Below are positions 22,160 to 30,870 of a DNA stretch of 63,099 bases, one piece after another. The DNA comes from Pseudomonadota bacterium. Lineage in GTDB: Bacteria; Pseudomonadota; Alphaproteobacteria; Sphingomonadales; Sphingomonadaceae. The stretch covers positions 1-63,099 of the forward strand of contig JAFEEY010000041.1 of NCBI GenBank assembly GCA_018240865.1, written 5' to 3'. The position numbers and the translations under genes were made by a program. Under the pieces are notes generated by a model that saw only the letters and a program-made list of their open reading frames with translations, was not told where the DNA came from and did no database searches. Every line of letters starts with the position of its first letter. Positions within the stretch are counted from its first letter, which is position 1.

Positions 22160-23577
22160 TGGGCCAGCTCCCGTGGGTCGGCGATTGCGCCCCGAATCGC
22201 GCTTGCGGCGACGGTCTCGGGACTCGCGAGATGGGTCCGCACGCCCGGACCTTGGCGCCCCTCGAAATTGCGGTTGGTCGAGGAAATTACGCGCGTACCC
22301 GGCGCGAACCCTTCTCCGCCGGCATAGAAGCACATCGAACAGCCGCTCAGCCGCCATTCGAAACCGGCCTCGGCGAAAATGCGGTCCAGCCCTTCCGCCT
22401 CTGCCGCTCGGCGCACGTTCATCGAGCCAGGCACGACCAGCGCCCTCACGCCGGGAGCGACGTGACGTCCCTTCACGATCGCGGCGGCACGGCGGAGGTC
22501 GGAGAGGCGGCTGTTGGTGCAGCTTCCGATAAAGGCAGCGTCAATCGGCACGCCTGCGAGGCGGGTGCCCGCTTCCAGCCCGATATAGCCGAGCTCGCGC
22601 GCGTCTGCGTCCGGCACCGCGCCGCCAATGCCGACGCTGCTCTGCGGCGACGTGCCCCAGCTGACCATCGGCTCAATCTCTGCGGCGTCGATCACGATTT
22701 CCCGATCGAAGTGCGCGCCGGGATCGGTCGCGAGCAGGCGCCATGCGGCGACGGCACGCTCCCACAGCTCGCCCTTCGGCGCGTAACGGCGGCCCTTCAA
22801 ATAGTCGAAGGTCACCTCGTCGGGCGCGATAAAGCCGGTCACCGCGGCGAACTCGGTCGCCATGTTGCAGAGCGTCAGTCGGCCCTCGACGTCGAGCGCC
22901 TCGACCGCTTCGCCCGCGAACTCGATCGCGTAGCCGCCGCCGCCGGCCGCCCCATCGGCGGCGATCAGCGCCAGCGCCATGTCCTTGGGCGTGACGCCCG
23001 GCTGCAGCCGGCCGCTGAAGGTGACCCGCATCGTCTTCGGGCGGCTCATCCGGAGCGTGCCGGTCGCCATCGCATGCTCCGCTTCCGACGATCCGATGCC
23101 CCAGGCCAGCGCACCGAGCGCCCCCTGGCTGCACGTGTGGCTGTCCGGGCAGACCAGCGTCAGCCCCGGCAGCACGATCGCCAGCTCGGGCGAGATGACA
23201 TGAACGATGCCCTGGTCCGGATCGTCGATGTCGAACAGGCGGATGCCGGCCGCCTGCGCCGCCGCGCGCGTTTCGGTCAGGAACACCGCGCCGCCCTTGA
23301 CCAAGGTGCCGGTCCGGCCCGGCCGCGTGTCGACGATATGGTCCATCGTGCAGAACACGCGCGCCGGCTCGGCAACCGTCCGGCCCGCCTCGGCAAGCGC
23401 CTTCAGCGCCACCGATCCGGTCCGTTCGTGGAGGAAGATGCGGTCGATCGCGATCAGCTCCGCGCCGTCGTCCAGACGCGCGACGCAGTGGCTGTCCCAC
23501 AGCTTTTCGAACAGCGTGCGAGGCGCGGGCTCAGGCAGCGGCGGCCTCCATTTCGCGGTCCACTGAACGCCAGTCAC
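22156..23577 (-). CDS. leuC: LeuC-like large subunit of an isopropylmalate-type dehydratase
   Basis: A 473-residue aconitase-family protein: RTLFEKLWDSHCV at the N-terminus, IFLHERTGSVALKAL, CTMDHIVDTRPGRTGT, LVCPDSHTCSQGALGALAWGIG, and the 4Fe-4S ligands in FIGSCTNSRLSDL and LSGCSMCFYAG. It works with the LeuD-like protein encoded next (ATGA overlap). The only sensible start is GTG 23577, which makes it overlap the preceding calycin-like gene by 47 bases; no nearer ATG/GTG/TTG keeps the family N-terminus. Its ribosome site is weak, so coupling to upstream translation is likely. Confidence 0.88.
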   Translation of the reverse strand: MTGVQWTAKWRPPLPEPAPRTLFEKLWDSHCVARLDDGAELIAIDRIFLHERTGSVALKALAEAGRTVAEPARVFCTMDHIVDTRPGRTGTLVKGGAVFLTETRAAAQAAGIRLFDIDDPDQGIVHVISPELAIVLPGLTLVCPDSHTCSQGALGALAWGIGSSEAEHAMATGTLRMSRPKTMRVTFSGRLQPGVTPKDMALALIAADGAAGGGGYAIEFAGEAVEALDVEGRLTLCNMATEFAAVTGFIAPDEVTFDYLKGRRYAPKGELWERAVAAWRLLATDPGAHFDREIVIDAAEIEPMVSWGTSPQSSVGIGGAVPDADARELGYIGLEAGTRLAGVPIDAAFIGSCTNSRLSDLRRAAAIVKGRHVAPGVRALVVPGSMNVRRAAEAEGLDRIFAEAGFEWRLSGCSMCFYAGGEGFAPGTRVISSTNRNFEGRQGPGVRTHLASPETVAASAIRGAIADPRELAQ

Positions 23578-24031
23578 GGGTCACCAGCCGCTCCTGGATC
23601 GCGGTGCGCGTTTCCAGCTGGCCGCCGCGGATCCAGTGCCAGGTGCGGCAGCGGCTCAGCCCGTCGTCGGCAAGCTGGATCATCTCGTAGAGATACAGGC
23701 TCGGATCGCCCTGACGCTGCCAGTAGAGCATCACCGTGCGGTTATACTCGTCGAGCCCGACCTCCGCAGCCCAGCCCTTGATCAGCTCATTGTCCCACCA
23801 GACGCGCTTGTCACGATAGGCGGCGGGAAAATCGCGGATTTCCTGCCGGCCATCGTCCCAGGTGTAGAAATTTGTCTGGTGATAGGGATACTGGCCGCCG
23901 TCGGGGAAGCGACAGAGCAGGCGCGACTTGTGCTCGTCTACCTTTTCGCCGGTCGCGTTGTAATAGGTGTAGACCCCGTCCCACACGCCTTCGTGGCGCG
24001 CGAGCAGTGGCATGTCGTCGCGGATTCCCAT
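23531..24031 (-). CDS. Calycin-like small protein, copy 2
   Basis: A 166-residue relative of the protein at 18030-18554. Shared landmarks are GVWDGVYTYYN, KSRLLCRFPDG, QTNFYTWDDGRQEIRDF, RVWWDNELIKGW, YYEMI-like LYEMIQLADDG and RTWHWIRGGQLETRTAIQE, plus RLVTRDW near the end. Two adjacent ATGs exist (24034, 24031); the second is six bases from GGGAGG and is preferred. It overlaps the upstream hydrolase stop and the downstream LeuC start. Position inside an operon of catabolic enzymes suggests a non-catalytic or isomerase-type role on the same compound, but no function is known. Confidence 0.65.
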   Translation of the reverse strand: MGIRDDMPLLARHEGVWDGVYTYYNATGEKVDEHKSRLLCRFPDGGQYPYHQTNFYTWDDGRQEIRDFPAAYRDKRVWWDNELIKGWAAEVGLDEYNRTVMLYWQRQGDPSLYLYEMIQLADDGLSRCRTWHWIRGGQLETRTAIQERLVTRDWRSVDREMEAAAA

Positions 24032-25392
24032 CATCGTCCTCCCTGTGATTGCATCGCGGTGGCGAGCTCGCGCGCAGCGGAGGCGCGGAGCAGCGCGCGG
24101 TGCTCGCGCGCCAGCCGCTCAGGCTCCAGCACCGCCGGGTCGAAATCGATCGCCGTCGCAGGGCTCGCCTCATACCACGGGTCGAACAGGTGGCGGGCGC
24201 GCACGATGCTCCAGGCGCGCGTCAGATAGGCACCGAACCGGTCGGGCGCGAGGTTCGGGAACAGCTGCGCCGGGTCGCCGCGCGGCGCCGGCTCGGAATT
24301 AACCGGCACGTCGCCGGCGATCGCCGTCACCACCTCGCGCCACGCCTGCCACTTGGTCGGTGCCGGGCCGGACCAGCCGTCCGACAGGCCGTGGCCGGGC
24401 AGATCGATTGCGAAGGAGGGTTGGCCGTTCAGCAATTCGAGCGCGCGACCGGGGCCGTGCAGGGCCACACCCTCCCCCCCCGGCGTGCCGCGCCAGTGGA
24501 TCAGGCCGTCAAAGCCGTCCACCGTCACGCGCCGGAATCCTTCGTCCCTGGCCTCCGCGATCCGCTCCACGGCAGGCGCCGGATGCTGCATCAGGAATTC
24601 CAGACTCGACGCTTGGTGTGCCGCGGGCGTCGATACCTTCCGCGCCTCCCAGCCGGACGGCATTTCGCCCAACCGGTCGATATGCGCCTGCAGCGGGTCG
24701 CCATCATAGGCAGTGATCAGCAGCGGCGGCACCGAGGTGCCGACCGGCGGAATGTCGCGCTCCGCCCGGAGCACCGCGCCGTAGCCGGCGCGGTAGGCGT
24801 CGCCCGAATCGAGCATTTCGCGGATGACCGCGTCGACTCGCGCCGGGTCATCATGCGCCATGCGCAGTCGCATGCTGGGCCGCACGTCGAACCAGGGGAA
24901 GAACCAGGTCTGCTCTAGGATGCGGTTCCACAACCAGGTCAGATGCTCGCCATAGGCGCTCGGGCGGAACGGCGGCAGGTAGGACTGGCCGAACACGGCC
25001 ATCTCCTCGGGCGTCCAGATCGCGTAGCCGCCGATCGCGAGTGCCGAGAATCGCTGCGATTGCTTGCGGAGCGCCGTGACGAGGATGATGCCGCCCGAAT
25101 GGAAACCATAGGCGCCAGTCCGCCGCACCCCGATCGCATCCAGGAAAGCCAGCATCGCGTCTGCGAAGTCGTCGATCGTCGGCTCCTCGATCGCCAGTGG
25201 ATCGGACTGGCCGAAGCCCGGCGTGTCGGGCGCGATGCACGTGAAATGCTTGCTCCATTCCCGCATCAGCGGCTCATATTCGGCAGAAGAGCGCGGGCTC
25301 TGGTGCGCCATCAGCAGCGGCGGCCCCTTGCCGGCGCGGCGATAATGGACGCGACGGCTGCCGACATCGACGAAGTGACGGGTGATTTCCAT
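24031..25392 (-). CDS. Alpha/beta hydrolase with a second, degenerate hydrolase-like half
   Basis: A 453-residue protein, much longer than a usual ~280-residue alpha/beta hydrolase. The first half is complete: PPLLMAHQSPRSSAEYEPL, CIAPDTPGFGQSDPL, nucleophile elbow YGFHSGGIILVTAL (Ser present) and PLLITAYDGDPL. After about residue 280 a second set of hydrolase-like motifs appears: GVALHGPGRALELL, SFAIDLPGHGLSDGW, without a nucleophile elbow afterwards. The start ATG 25392 is used because the operator lies just upstream (first base 25402). The first gene of its leftward operon, and related in sequence to the hydrolases at 6876-7715 and 55362-56207. Confidence 0.78.
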   Translation of the reverse strand: MEITRHFVDVGSRRVHYRRAGKGPPLLMAHQSPRSSAEYEPLMREWSKHFTCIAPDTPGFGQSDPLAIEEPTIDDFADAMLAFLDAIGVRRTGAYGFHSGGIILVTALRKQSQRFSALAIGGYAIWTPEEMAVFGQSYLPPFRPSAYGEHLTWLWNRILEQTWFFPWFDVRPSMRLRMAHDDPARVDAVIREMLDSGDAYRAGYGAVLRAERDIPPVGTSVPPLLITAYDGDPLQAHIDRLGEMPSGWEARKVSTPAAHQASSLEFLMQHPAPAVERIAEARDEGFRRVTVDGFDGLIHWRGTPGGEGVALHGPGRALELLNGQPSFAIDLPGHGLSDGWSGPAPTKWQAWREVVTAIAGDVPVNSEPAPRGDPAQLFPNLAPDRFGAYLTRAWSIVRARHLFDPWYEASPATAIDFDPAVLEPERLAREHRALLRASAARELATAMQSQGGR

Positions 25393-25398
25393 TGCCCC

Positions 25399-25416
25399 AA
25401 TTTGTCCGGACAAATT
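25399..25416. promoter_or_regulatory. Extended palindromic operator AATTTGTCCGGACAAATT (site 2)
   Basis: This is the longest version of the palindrome, with 18 perfectly symmetric bases; the 12-base core is 25402-25413. It lies in the 64-base gap between the leftward hydrolase operon (start 25392) and the rightward amidase operon (start 25457), ending nine bases from the former. A single site can therefore control both promoters. Confidence 0.8.
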
Positions 25417-25456
25417 TTTCTCGACAAGCCTTTTCTTCATTTGCATTGTGGCGAGC

Positions 25457-26146
25457 ATGGACATTGTCGGCACCCGCATGGTTTCTGACGGCCGCACCGC
25501 CCGTCAGATCTTCGAAGACGTGATGGCCAATCCGGCCCGCAAGAAGTTCGGATTCGGCCGGAAATTGGCGCTCGTGAATGTCGATTTCCAGCAGGCCTAT
25601 ACCCGGATCGATAAGTTCGCGACGGCCTATGAGACCGACCCGAAGCAGCTCGATTATGCGAACGAGCTTGCCCGGCTGGCGCGCGCCAAGGGCATGCCGG
25701 TGGTCTGGAGTCGCGTCGCCTATATGGACAACGCGCACGATGCCGGCGTCTGGGGTACGCGCACCGACACGCCGGATTCGCTGCAGAACATCAAATACGG
25801 ATCGGATCGGCATGCCTATGACGATCGCTGCGACATCCAGTCGGGTGACCTTCTGTTCACGAAGCGGATGCCCTCGGCCTTCTTCGAAACTCCGCTTGCC
25901 AGCTATCTGACGTTCCACGGCGTCGACACGGTGGTGGTGACCGGCGGCAGCACCTCCGGATGCGTACGCGCGACGGCGGTCGACGCGCTCAGTCACGGCT
26001 ATCGCACGATCGTGCCGATCGAGACCTGCGCCGACAAGCACGAGAGCTATCACTTCGCCAACCTGACCGACCTGCAACTCAAATATGCCGACGTCGAGCC
26101 GGTCCAGGCCGTAATCGAGTGGCTGGAGGCACAGCCGGATGCGTGA
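25457..26146 (+). CDS. Isochorismatase-family hydrolase (N-carbamoylsarcosine amidase-like)
   Basis: A 229-residue protein with the cysteine-hydrolase triad of the family: Asp in ALVNVDFQQAYT (about residue 40), Lys in LLFTKRMPSAFFET, Cys in GGSTSGCVRATAVDAL. The cis-peptide segment precedes the Cys as usual. The fit is best with N-carbamoylsarcosine amidase and maleamate amidase types, which release ammonia from a carbamoyl or amide group, rather than with true isochorismatase. Start ATG 25457 is taken because the frame upstream runs through the operator. It opens the rightward operon; the next gene begins inside its last codons. Confidence 0.85.
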   Translation: MDIVGTRMVSDGRTARQIFEDVMANPARKKFGFGRKLALVNVDFQQAYTRIDKFATAYETDPKQLDYANELARLARAKGMPVVWSRVAYMDNAHDAGVWGTRTDTPDSLQNIKYGSDRHAYDDRCDIQSGDLLFTKRMPSAFFETPLASYLTFHGVDTVVVTGGSTSGCVRATAVDALSHGYRTIVPIETCADKHESYHFANLTDLQLKYADVEPVQAVIEWLEAQPDA

Positions 26147-27011
26147 CGATCCCGGCCTTTACGATTTCGCGCCCTATCGCGACCGGCCGAAACTCATATG
26201 GCCGGAAGGCAAGACGGTCGCCGTGTGGGTTGCGCCCAATCTGGAATATTACGAGATCGACCCGCCAGCGAATCCGTATCGGAAGAGCTGGGCCAAGCCG
26301 CACCCGGACGTGGTCGGCTTCAGCCACCGCGATCACTCCAACCGCGTCTCGCACTGGCGGATGGCCGAGGCGATGTCGAAGCACGGTTTTCCGGGCTCGG
26401 TCTCGCTGTCGGTCGCGCTCTGCCAGCATCATCCCGAAGTGGTTGCCGACGCGCGTGCGCGCGGGTGGGAGTTCTTCAGCCACGGCATCTACAACACGCG
26501 TTACGCCTACGGCATGGACGAGCGCCAAGAGCGCGCAATCATCGAGGATTCGATCCGCACCGTGCGCGAGGCCACAGGGCAGACGATCCGCGGCTGGCTC
26601 GCGCCTGCCCTCACCCACACCGAGCGCACGCTGGACCTGATCGCCGAATATGGGCTGACCTATACCTGCGATCTCTACCATGACGACCAGCCAACACCGA
26701 TCCGGACGAAAACGGGGCGGCTGATCTCGATGCCGTACAGCCTCGAGGTCAACGACCATTACGGCTTCTTCGTCTACAACATGTCGCCGCGCGCCTATGC
26801 CGAGGCGCTGATCCGTCAGTTCGACCGGTTGGCGGACGAAGGCGCCACCTCGGCCACCGTCATGTGCATACCGCTGCACGCCTATCTGATCGGCCAGCCG
26901 CATCGGATCGGGCCATTCGAGAAAGTGCTGGAGCACATCGCCGCGGACGGGCGCGCCTGGATCACCACGGCCGGCGAGATCGCGGACGCCTATCTGGAGC
27001 AGGCCGTATGA
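26139..27011 (+). CDS. Polysaccharide deacetylase-fold protein, allantoinase (PuuE)-like, copy 1
   Basis: A 290-residue NodB-fold protein. Landmarks: KTVAVWVAPNLEYYE near residue 30, SRHRD-like FSHRDHSNRVSHWRM, GWEFFSHGIYNTRY, IRGWLAPALTHTERTLDLI, and YTCDLYHDDQPTPI. The classical NodB Asp-Asp and HxxxH zinc motifs are absent; only the single His of SHG remains, as in PuuE-type allantoinases that open a hydantoin ring. Start overlaps the previous stop by eight bases and the end overlaps the next gene by four. A hydrolase of a cyclic amide or ureide is the most likely role. Confidence 0.8.
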   Translation: MRDDPGLYDFAPYRDRPKLIWPEGKTVAVWVAPNLEYYEIDPPANPYRKSWAKPHPDVVGFSHRDHSNRVSHWRMAEAMSKHGFPGSVSLSVALCQHHPEVVADARARGWEFFSHGIYNTRYAYGMDERQERAIIEDSIRTVREATGQTIRGWLAPALTHTERTLDLIAEYGLTYTCDLYHDDQPTPIRTKTGRLISMPYSLEVNDHYGFFVYNMSPRAYAEALIRQFDRLADEGATSATVMCIPLHAYLIGQPHRIGPFEKVLEHIAADGRAWITTAGEIADAYLEQAV

Positions 27012-27925
27012 GCCTCGATCCGTCCTACCTCGAATACCCGAAGCGCCGTCACGGCTATGACCACGACCTTTATCCCTGGTCACGGCTTTCCGATCGGCCG
27101 CCAGTGCGCTGGCCGGGCGACAGGAGTGTCGCGGTCTGGGTGTGTGTGAGCCTCGAATCGTTCCCGCTGACGCCGTCGGACAAGCCGTTCCGCGCACCCG
27201 GGCACATGCAGACCCCCTATCCGGATTATCGTCACTACACGTCGCGCGACTACGGCACGCGCGTCGGATTCTACCGGCTGCTCGATGCTTTCGCGCAAGC
27301 GGGCGTGACCGTCTCGGTCGCGGCGAACGGCGCGGTCGCCGAGCGCTTTCCCCGGGTCGTCCGCGACACAGTCGCCGCCGGCCACGAGATCATCGCCCAT
27401 TCGACGGACATGAACGGGACCATCGCCACGGGGCTCGACGAAGCCGAGGAACGGGCCCTGATCGACCGGTCGCTCGACGCACTGGAGATGGTCGCCGGAA
27501 CGCGGCCGAAAGGCTGGCTGTCAATCGCGCGGTCACAAAGTTGGAACACTCTCGGCCTCCTGAAGCAGGCGGGGCTTACCTATTGCTGCGACTGGGTGAA
27601 CGATGAACTGCCATATCGCTTCAATAATGGCCTGATCGACCTTCCGCTCAACCATGAGCTGTCCGACCGCCAGATCATCGCGACCCAGCAGCAATCGTCC
27701 GACAGCTGGGCGCAACAGATCGAGGACGCCTTCGACTGGCTGGCGGCAGAAGCCGCGGCGAACCATGGCGGTCGGATGCTGCCGATCCACCTGACGCCCT
27801 ACATCATGGGCCTTCCGTATCGGATCGGTGCGGTTGAAGCCTTGCTTGAACGGCTGGCAGCACGACCTGAGGCCTGGTTCGCGCCAGGGCGAACGATTGT
27901 CGAGACCTGGGCGGAGCAGCAATGA
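27008..27925 (+). CDS. Polysaccharide deacetylase-fold protein, PuuE-like, copy 2
   Basis: A 305-residue relative of copy 1, beginning at ATG 27008 (ATGA overlap). It has SVAVWVCVSLESFPL, YGTRVGFYRLLDAFAQAGV, a His motif in GHEIIAHSTDMNGT, RPKGWLSIARSQSWNTLGLL and YCCDWVNDELPY. As in copy 1 the standard zinc ligands are not complete. Two such genes in tandem could encode two chains of one enzyme or successive steps. They are followed by an aldehyde dehydrogenase, again with a four-base overlap. Confidence 0.8.
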   Translation: MSLDPSYLEYPKRRHGYDHDLYPWSRLSDRPPVRWPGDRSVAVWVCVSLESFPLTPSDKPFRAPGHMQTPYPDYRHYTSRDYGTRVGFYRLLDAFAQAGVTVSVAANGAVAERFPRVVRDTVAAGHEIIAHSTDMNGTIATGLDEAEERALIDRSLDALEMVAGTRPKGWLSIARSQSWNTLGLLKQAGLTYCCDWVNDELPYRFNNGLIDLPLNHELSDRQIIATQQQSSDSWAQQIEDAFDWLAAEAAANHGGRMLPIHLTPYIMGLPYRIGAVEALLERLAARPEAWFAPGRTIVETWAEQQ

Positions 27926-29349
27926 GCCTGCCGGTCCGTAACCCCCGAACCGGTCAGGCCGATTACGCCATCGATCCGATCGACGCCGCGGAAATCGCGG
28001 CCGTCGCCACGCGCCTTCGCACCGCGCAATCTGGTTGGACCGCGCTGGCGCCGGAAGCGCGTTCGGCGGCGCTCCGCATGTTTGCGGACGCAGTCGATCG
28101 CCATCGCGGGCCGATCGGGGAGGCGCTGACAACCGATACCGGCCGCGGCGCAATCTCGCGCGTCGAAGTGGAGAGCGTGATTCGTGTCGCGCGCCGCTGG
28201 GCGCACCAGGCGCCAGCGCTGATCGCCGCTGGCCAGCCACAAGGCGTGCCGACGTCCGTTCCCGGCATCGAGACCTCGACGCGCCTGGTTTCATACCCTT
28301 TGGTCGGCGTCATCAGCCCGTGGAATTTCCCACTGACGCTGTCGCTGATTGACGCGATCCCGGCGCTCGCGGCCGGCTGCGCGGTGATCGTCAAGCCGTC
28401 CGAAGTAACGCCGCGCTTCATCCGGCCGCTGCGGGAAGCGATAGCCGAGGTCCCTGAGATCGCGGCCGTATTGGCGCTGATCGAAGGCGATGGCGCGACC
28501 GGCGCGGCGCTGATCGAGGCTGTCGACTACGTCGCGTTCACCGGATCGGTCGCGACCGGTCGCAAGGTCAGCGAGGCCGCGGCGCGGCGCCTGATCCCGG
28601 CGAGCCTGGAACTCGGCGGGAAGGATCCGATGATCGTCCTCGCCAGCGCCGATCCGGATCACGCCGCCGACGTGGCGCTGCGCGCCTCGGTCCTGAACAA
28701 CGGCCAGGCATGCCAATCGATCGAGCGCATCTATGTCGCCCGCGCGATCGCTGAGCCGTTCGTGGAGGCGCTGGTCGCGAAGGCGGGCGCGGCACGGCTC
28801 AACCATCCCGACCTGGCCTCGGGCGACATCGGCCCTTTCATTTTCGACAAGCAGGCGGCGATCGTGGCCGAACAGCTTCGCGACGCCCGCGAACGAGGCG
28901 CTCGCATCCTGACTGGCGGCGAGATCGAGCAGTTGGGGGGCGGCCTTTATCTGCGACCCACCGTCGTCACCGAGGTGACACCCGACATGGCATTGATGCG
29001 CGACGAGACCTTCGGTCCCGTCCTCCCGGTCACCACGTTCGACGCGGTCGAGGATGCCATCGTCCTTGCCAACAGCGGAGAGTTCGGTCTGTCGGCCGCC
29101 GTCCTTGCTGGCACGACGGAGGAAGCCGAGCGGGTCGCGGTGCGGCTGAACGCCGGCGGTGTCTCGATCAACGACGGATCGTTGACCGGCCTGGTCTGGG
29201 AAGCGGAGAAGTCGAGTTTCGGTGCCAGTGGCGTCGGCCCGTCGCGGATGGGCGCGAGCGGGCTGCTCCGATTCTTCCGCAAACAGGCGTTGATCCGGCA
29301 GACCGGCGCCCCGCTGCCGCTCGCCGCCTATGCAGAGGAGGCGCTGTGA
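27922..29349 (+). CDS. Aldehyde dehydrogenase (NAD(P)+-dependent)
   Basis: A 475-residue member of the ALDH superfamily. Key motifs are VISPWNFPLTL, VIVKPSEVTPRF, the cofactor loop VAFTGSVATGRKV, the catalytic Glu in LELGGKDPMIV (about residue 231), and the catalytic Cys in NNGQACQSIERIY (about 265). It oxidises an aldehyde to the acid, probably an intermediate made by the upstream hydrolases. The length is normal. ATGA-type overlaps link it to the deacetylase-like gene before and the calycin-like gene after, so all five are one transcript. Confidence 0.93.
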   Translation: MSLPVRNPRTGQADYAIDPIDAAEIAAVATRLRTAQSGWTALAPEARSAALRMFADAVDRHRGPIGEALTTDTGRGAISRVEVESVIRVARRWAHQAPALIAAGQPQGVPTSVPGIETSTRLVSYPLVGVISPWNFPLTLSLIDAIPALAAGCAVIVKPSEVTPRFIRPLREAIAEVPEIAAVLALIEGDGATGAALIEAVDYVAFTGSVATGRKVSEAAARRLIPASLELGGKDPMIVLASADPDHAADVALRASVLNNGQACQSIERIYVARAIAEPFVEALVAKAGAARLNHPDLASGDIGPFIFDKQAAIVAEQLRDARERGARILTGGEIEQLGGGLYLRPTVVTEVTPDMALMRDETFGPVLPVTTFDAVEDAIVLANSGEFGLSAAVLAGTTEEAERVAVRLNAGGVSINDGSLTGLVWEAEKSSFGASGVGPSRMGASGLLRFFRKQALIRQTGAPLPLAAYAEEAL

Positions 29350-29792
29350 CGATCCTCGCCGAGGCGATGCCGAACATGTTCCGCCATGCCGGCGAATGGG
29401 ACGGCATCTATCGTCATGTCGCGTCGGATGGCACGCTGCTGGACGAGCATCGCACCTGGACGCGCTGCGAGTTTCCAGCGTCCGGGCCGCACGCCTATGT
29501 CCAGCACAACCGCCTCACCTGGCCTGATGGGCGCACGCTGGAGCGCACCCTGTGCAGCACGTTTCGTGACGGGATGCTCCACTGCGATACGGACCGCGTC
29601 CGCGGCTATGTGTGGGAGTCGCGCGAGGGCACTGTGATGATGCGCCTCGACTACAAGCTGGAACCGGGGCTGTGGTTCATCGAGATGATCAGCCTGTCGG
29701 ACGACGGCCAGTTCCGCGCCCGCACATGGCAATGGTTCAAAGACGGCGCGCCGCTGAAGCGCACGCTGTGCGACGAACGGCGGGTCGCCTAG
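29346..29792 (+). CDS. Calycin-like small protein, copy 3
   Basis: A 148-residue protein starting at GTG 29346 (overlaps the aldehyde dehydrogenase stop). It follows the same pattern as copies 1 and 2: AGEWDGIYRHV, RTWTRCEFPASG, QHNRLTWPDGRTLERTL, then MMRLDYKLEPGLWFIEMISLSDDG and RTWQWFKDGAPLKRTLCDERRV. It is shorter at the C-terminus than the other two. It ends the rightward operon and overlaps the convergent gene at 29789 by four bases. One copy per operon in three different operons suggests a shared need for this protein in each branch. Confidence 0.65.
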   Translation: MTILAEAMPNMFRHAGEWDGIYRHVASDGTLLDEHRTWTRCEFPASGPHAYVQHNRLTWPDGRTLERTLCSTFRDGMLHCDTDRVRGYVWESREGTVMMRLDYKLEPGLWFIEMISLSDDGQFRARTWQWFKDGAPLKRTLCDERRVA

Positions 29793-30511
29793 CGGTCAAG
29801 TTCGACCAACTCGTACCACGTCGCCATGTAACCCCCGACGCCGCCCTGCACGAACACCGAATCCGCGTCCGCCGTGACCCACATGTCGTAAGGCGGGTGG
29901 GTCTTGCCTCCCATCCCGTCGCTGCTTTCGTCGACGAAACGGAAGTGGCGGCAATCGAACGTGCCCGCGGCGACGGACACGCGCTCGTTCCCTAGATAAT
30001 CGAGCATGATCCGGACCTCCGCGATCATCGGCGGCGTCGCGCCGCGATGGTCGGGCGACGGCAGGAACACGCGCATCTCGCGCCGGTGCGGGCCCTTGGA
30101 GACATCCATGCGGCTCGTCAGATAGCCGTCGCCGACGATCGGGTGGGTGCCGAAGCCGTCGATCGCGCCCTGATAATCCACCCGCTGCGACAACCGCCCG
30201 ATCGAAGGCCCGAAGCTCTCGCACTCCACATACCCGTCGCCCTGATGCAGCCAGCCGGTGCCCATGAAGGCGTCGCCAACCGTCAGGTGCACGTGCAGGT
30301 CGTTCGGCCGCCCGTTCGGCCCGAGCGCGTAGACGATGTCGCGAAGCACGGTCGGCTCGGGCTCCTCAATCTCGCAGCGGGCGCGCAGAATCGCCCACCC
30401 GTCGCCGTGATGCGTGAAGGCAAACCATTCGCGCCCGCGCTCGCGATCCATCATCTCGGGTTTTTTCGACGTGTAGCGGATGCGGCCGCTCACCGTGCGG
30501 TGGTTCATCAT
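29789..30511 (-). CDS. Unrecognised beta-rich protein, family X copy 2
   Basis: A 240-residue homologue of the protein at 13642-14370. Shared blocks: VSGRIRYTSKKPE near the start, GRLSQRV, LPSPDHRGATPPM, VSVAAGTFDCRHFRFVDE, PPYDMWVTADADSVFVQGGVGGYM near the C-terminus. No signal peptide and no Cys pattern suggesting metal binding. The ATG overlaps the stop of the upstream small-protein gene, and the gene is the last of leftward operon B. Function unknown; a ligand-binding barrel is a guess from strand pattern. Confidence 0.65.
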   Translation of the reverse strand: MMNHRTVSGRIRYTSKKPEMMDRERGREWFAFTHHGDGWAILRARCEIEEPEPTVLRDIVYALGPNGRPNDLHVHLTVGDAFMGTGWLHQGDGYVECESFGPSIGRLSQRVDYQGAIDGFGTHPIVGDGYLTSRMDVSKGPHRREMRVFLPSPDHRGATPPMIAEVRIMLDYLGNERVSVAAGTFDCRHFRFVDESSDGMGGKTHPPYDMWVTADADSVFVQGGVGGYMATWYELVELDR

Positions 30512-30870
30512 TCCTCGAGCAGCCGTTGCCTGACGTCCTCGGGCGAAGGCTCCGGGGCAGCGGCCATTGCTTCCATATCCTGCTGCACGCCGCGCATGAT
30601 CCGTGCGACATATTCCTTAGTCGCAAGCCCGCGCTCATAAGCAGCATCGCGGTCGGGCTGATAGGCGTCGATATCGGCGCGGCTGATCGTGCCCTTCGCG
30701 TCCAGCAGCCGCTCGACCGTGTCCAGCCGTTCGCGCAGCACCGACACTTCGCCAGCGATCGCCAGCACGATTGACAAGGTCCGGTCGATCGCCGGATCGT
30801 CGAAATATTGCGGCCTTTTGCCCTTCGCCTTGGCGCCGGCGCGTGCAATCCAGTCCACGCTGTCGCTCAT
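30508..30870 (-). CDS. Small helical protein, partner of the adjacent methyltransferase (copy 2)
   Basis: A 120-residue relative of the protein at 5453-5719. It begins MSDSVDWIARAGAKAKGKRP, has a coiled-coil-like IAGEVSVLRERLDTVERLLD (about residues 39-58), then KGTISRADIDAYQPD and a C-terminal helix TKEYVARIMRGVQQDMEAM. Here the methyltransferase gene precedes it on the transcript (ATGA overlap), whereas in the other locus the small gene comes first; the partnership is kept although the order is reversed. A structural or allosteric subunit role is inferred. Confidence 0.7.
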   Translation of the reverse strand: MSDSVDWIARAGAKAKGKRPQYFDDPAIDRTLSIVLAIAGEVSVLRERLDTVERLLDAKGTISRADIDAYQPDRDAAYERGLATKEYVARIMRGVQQDMEAMAAAPEPSPEDVRQRLLEE

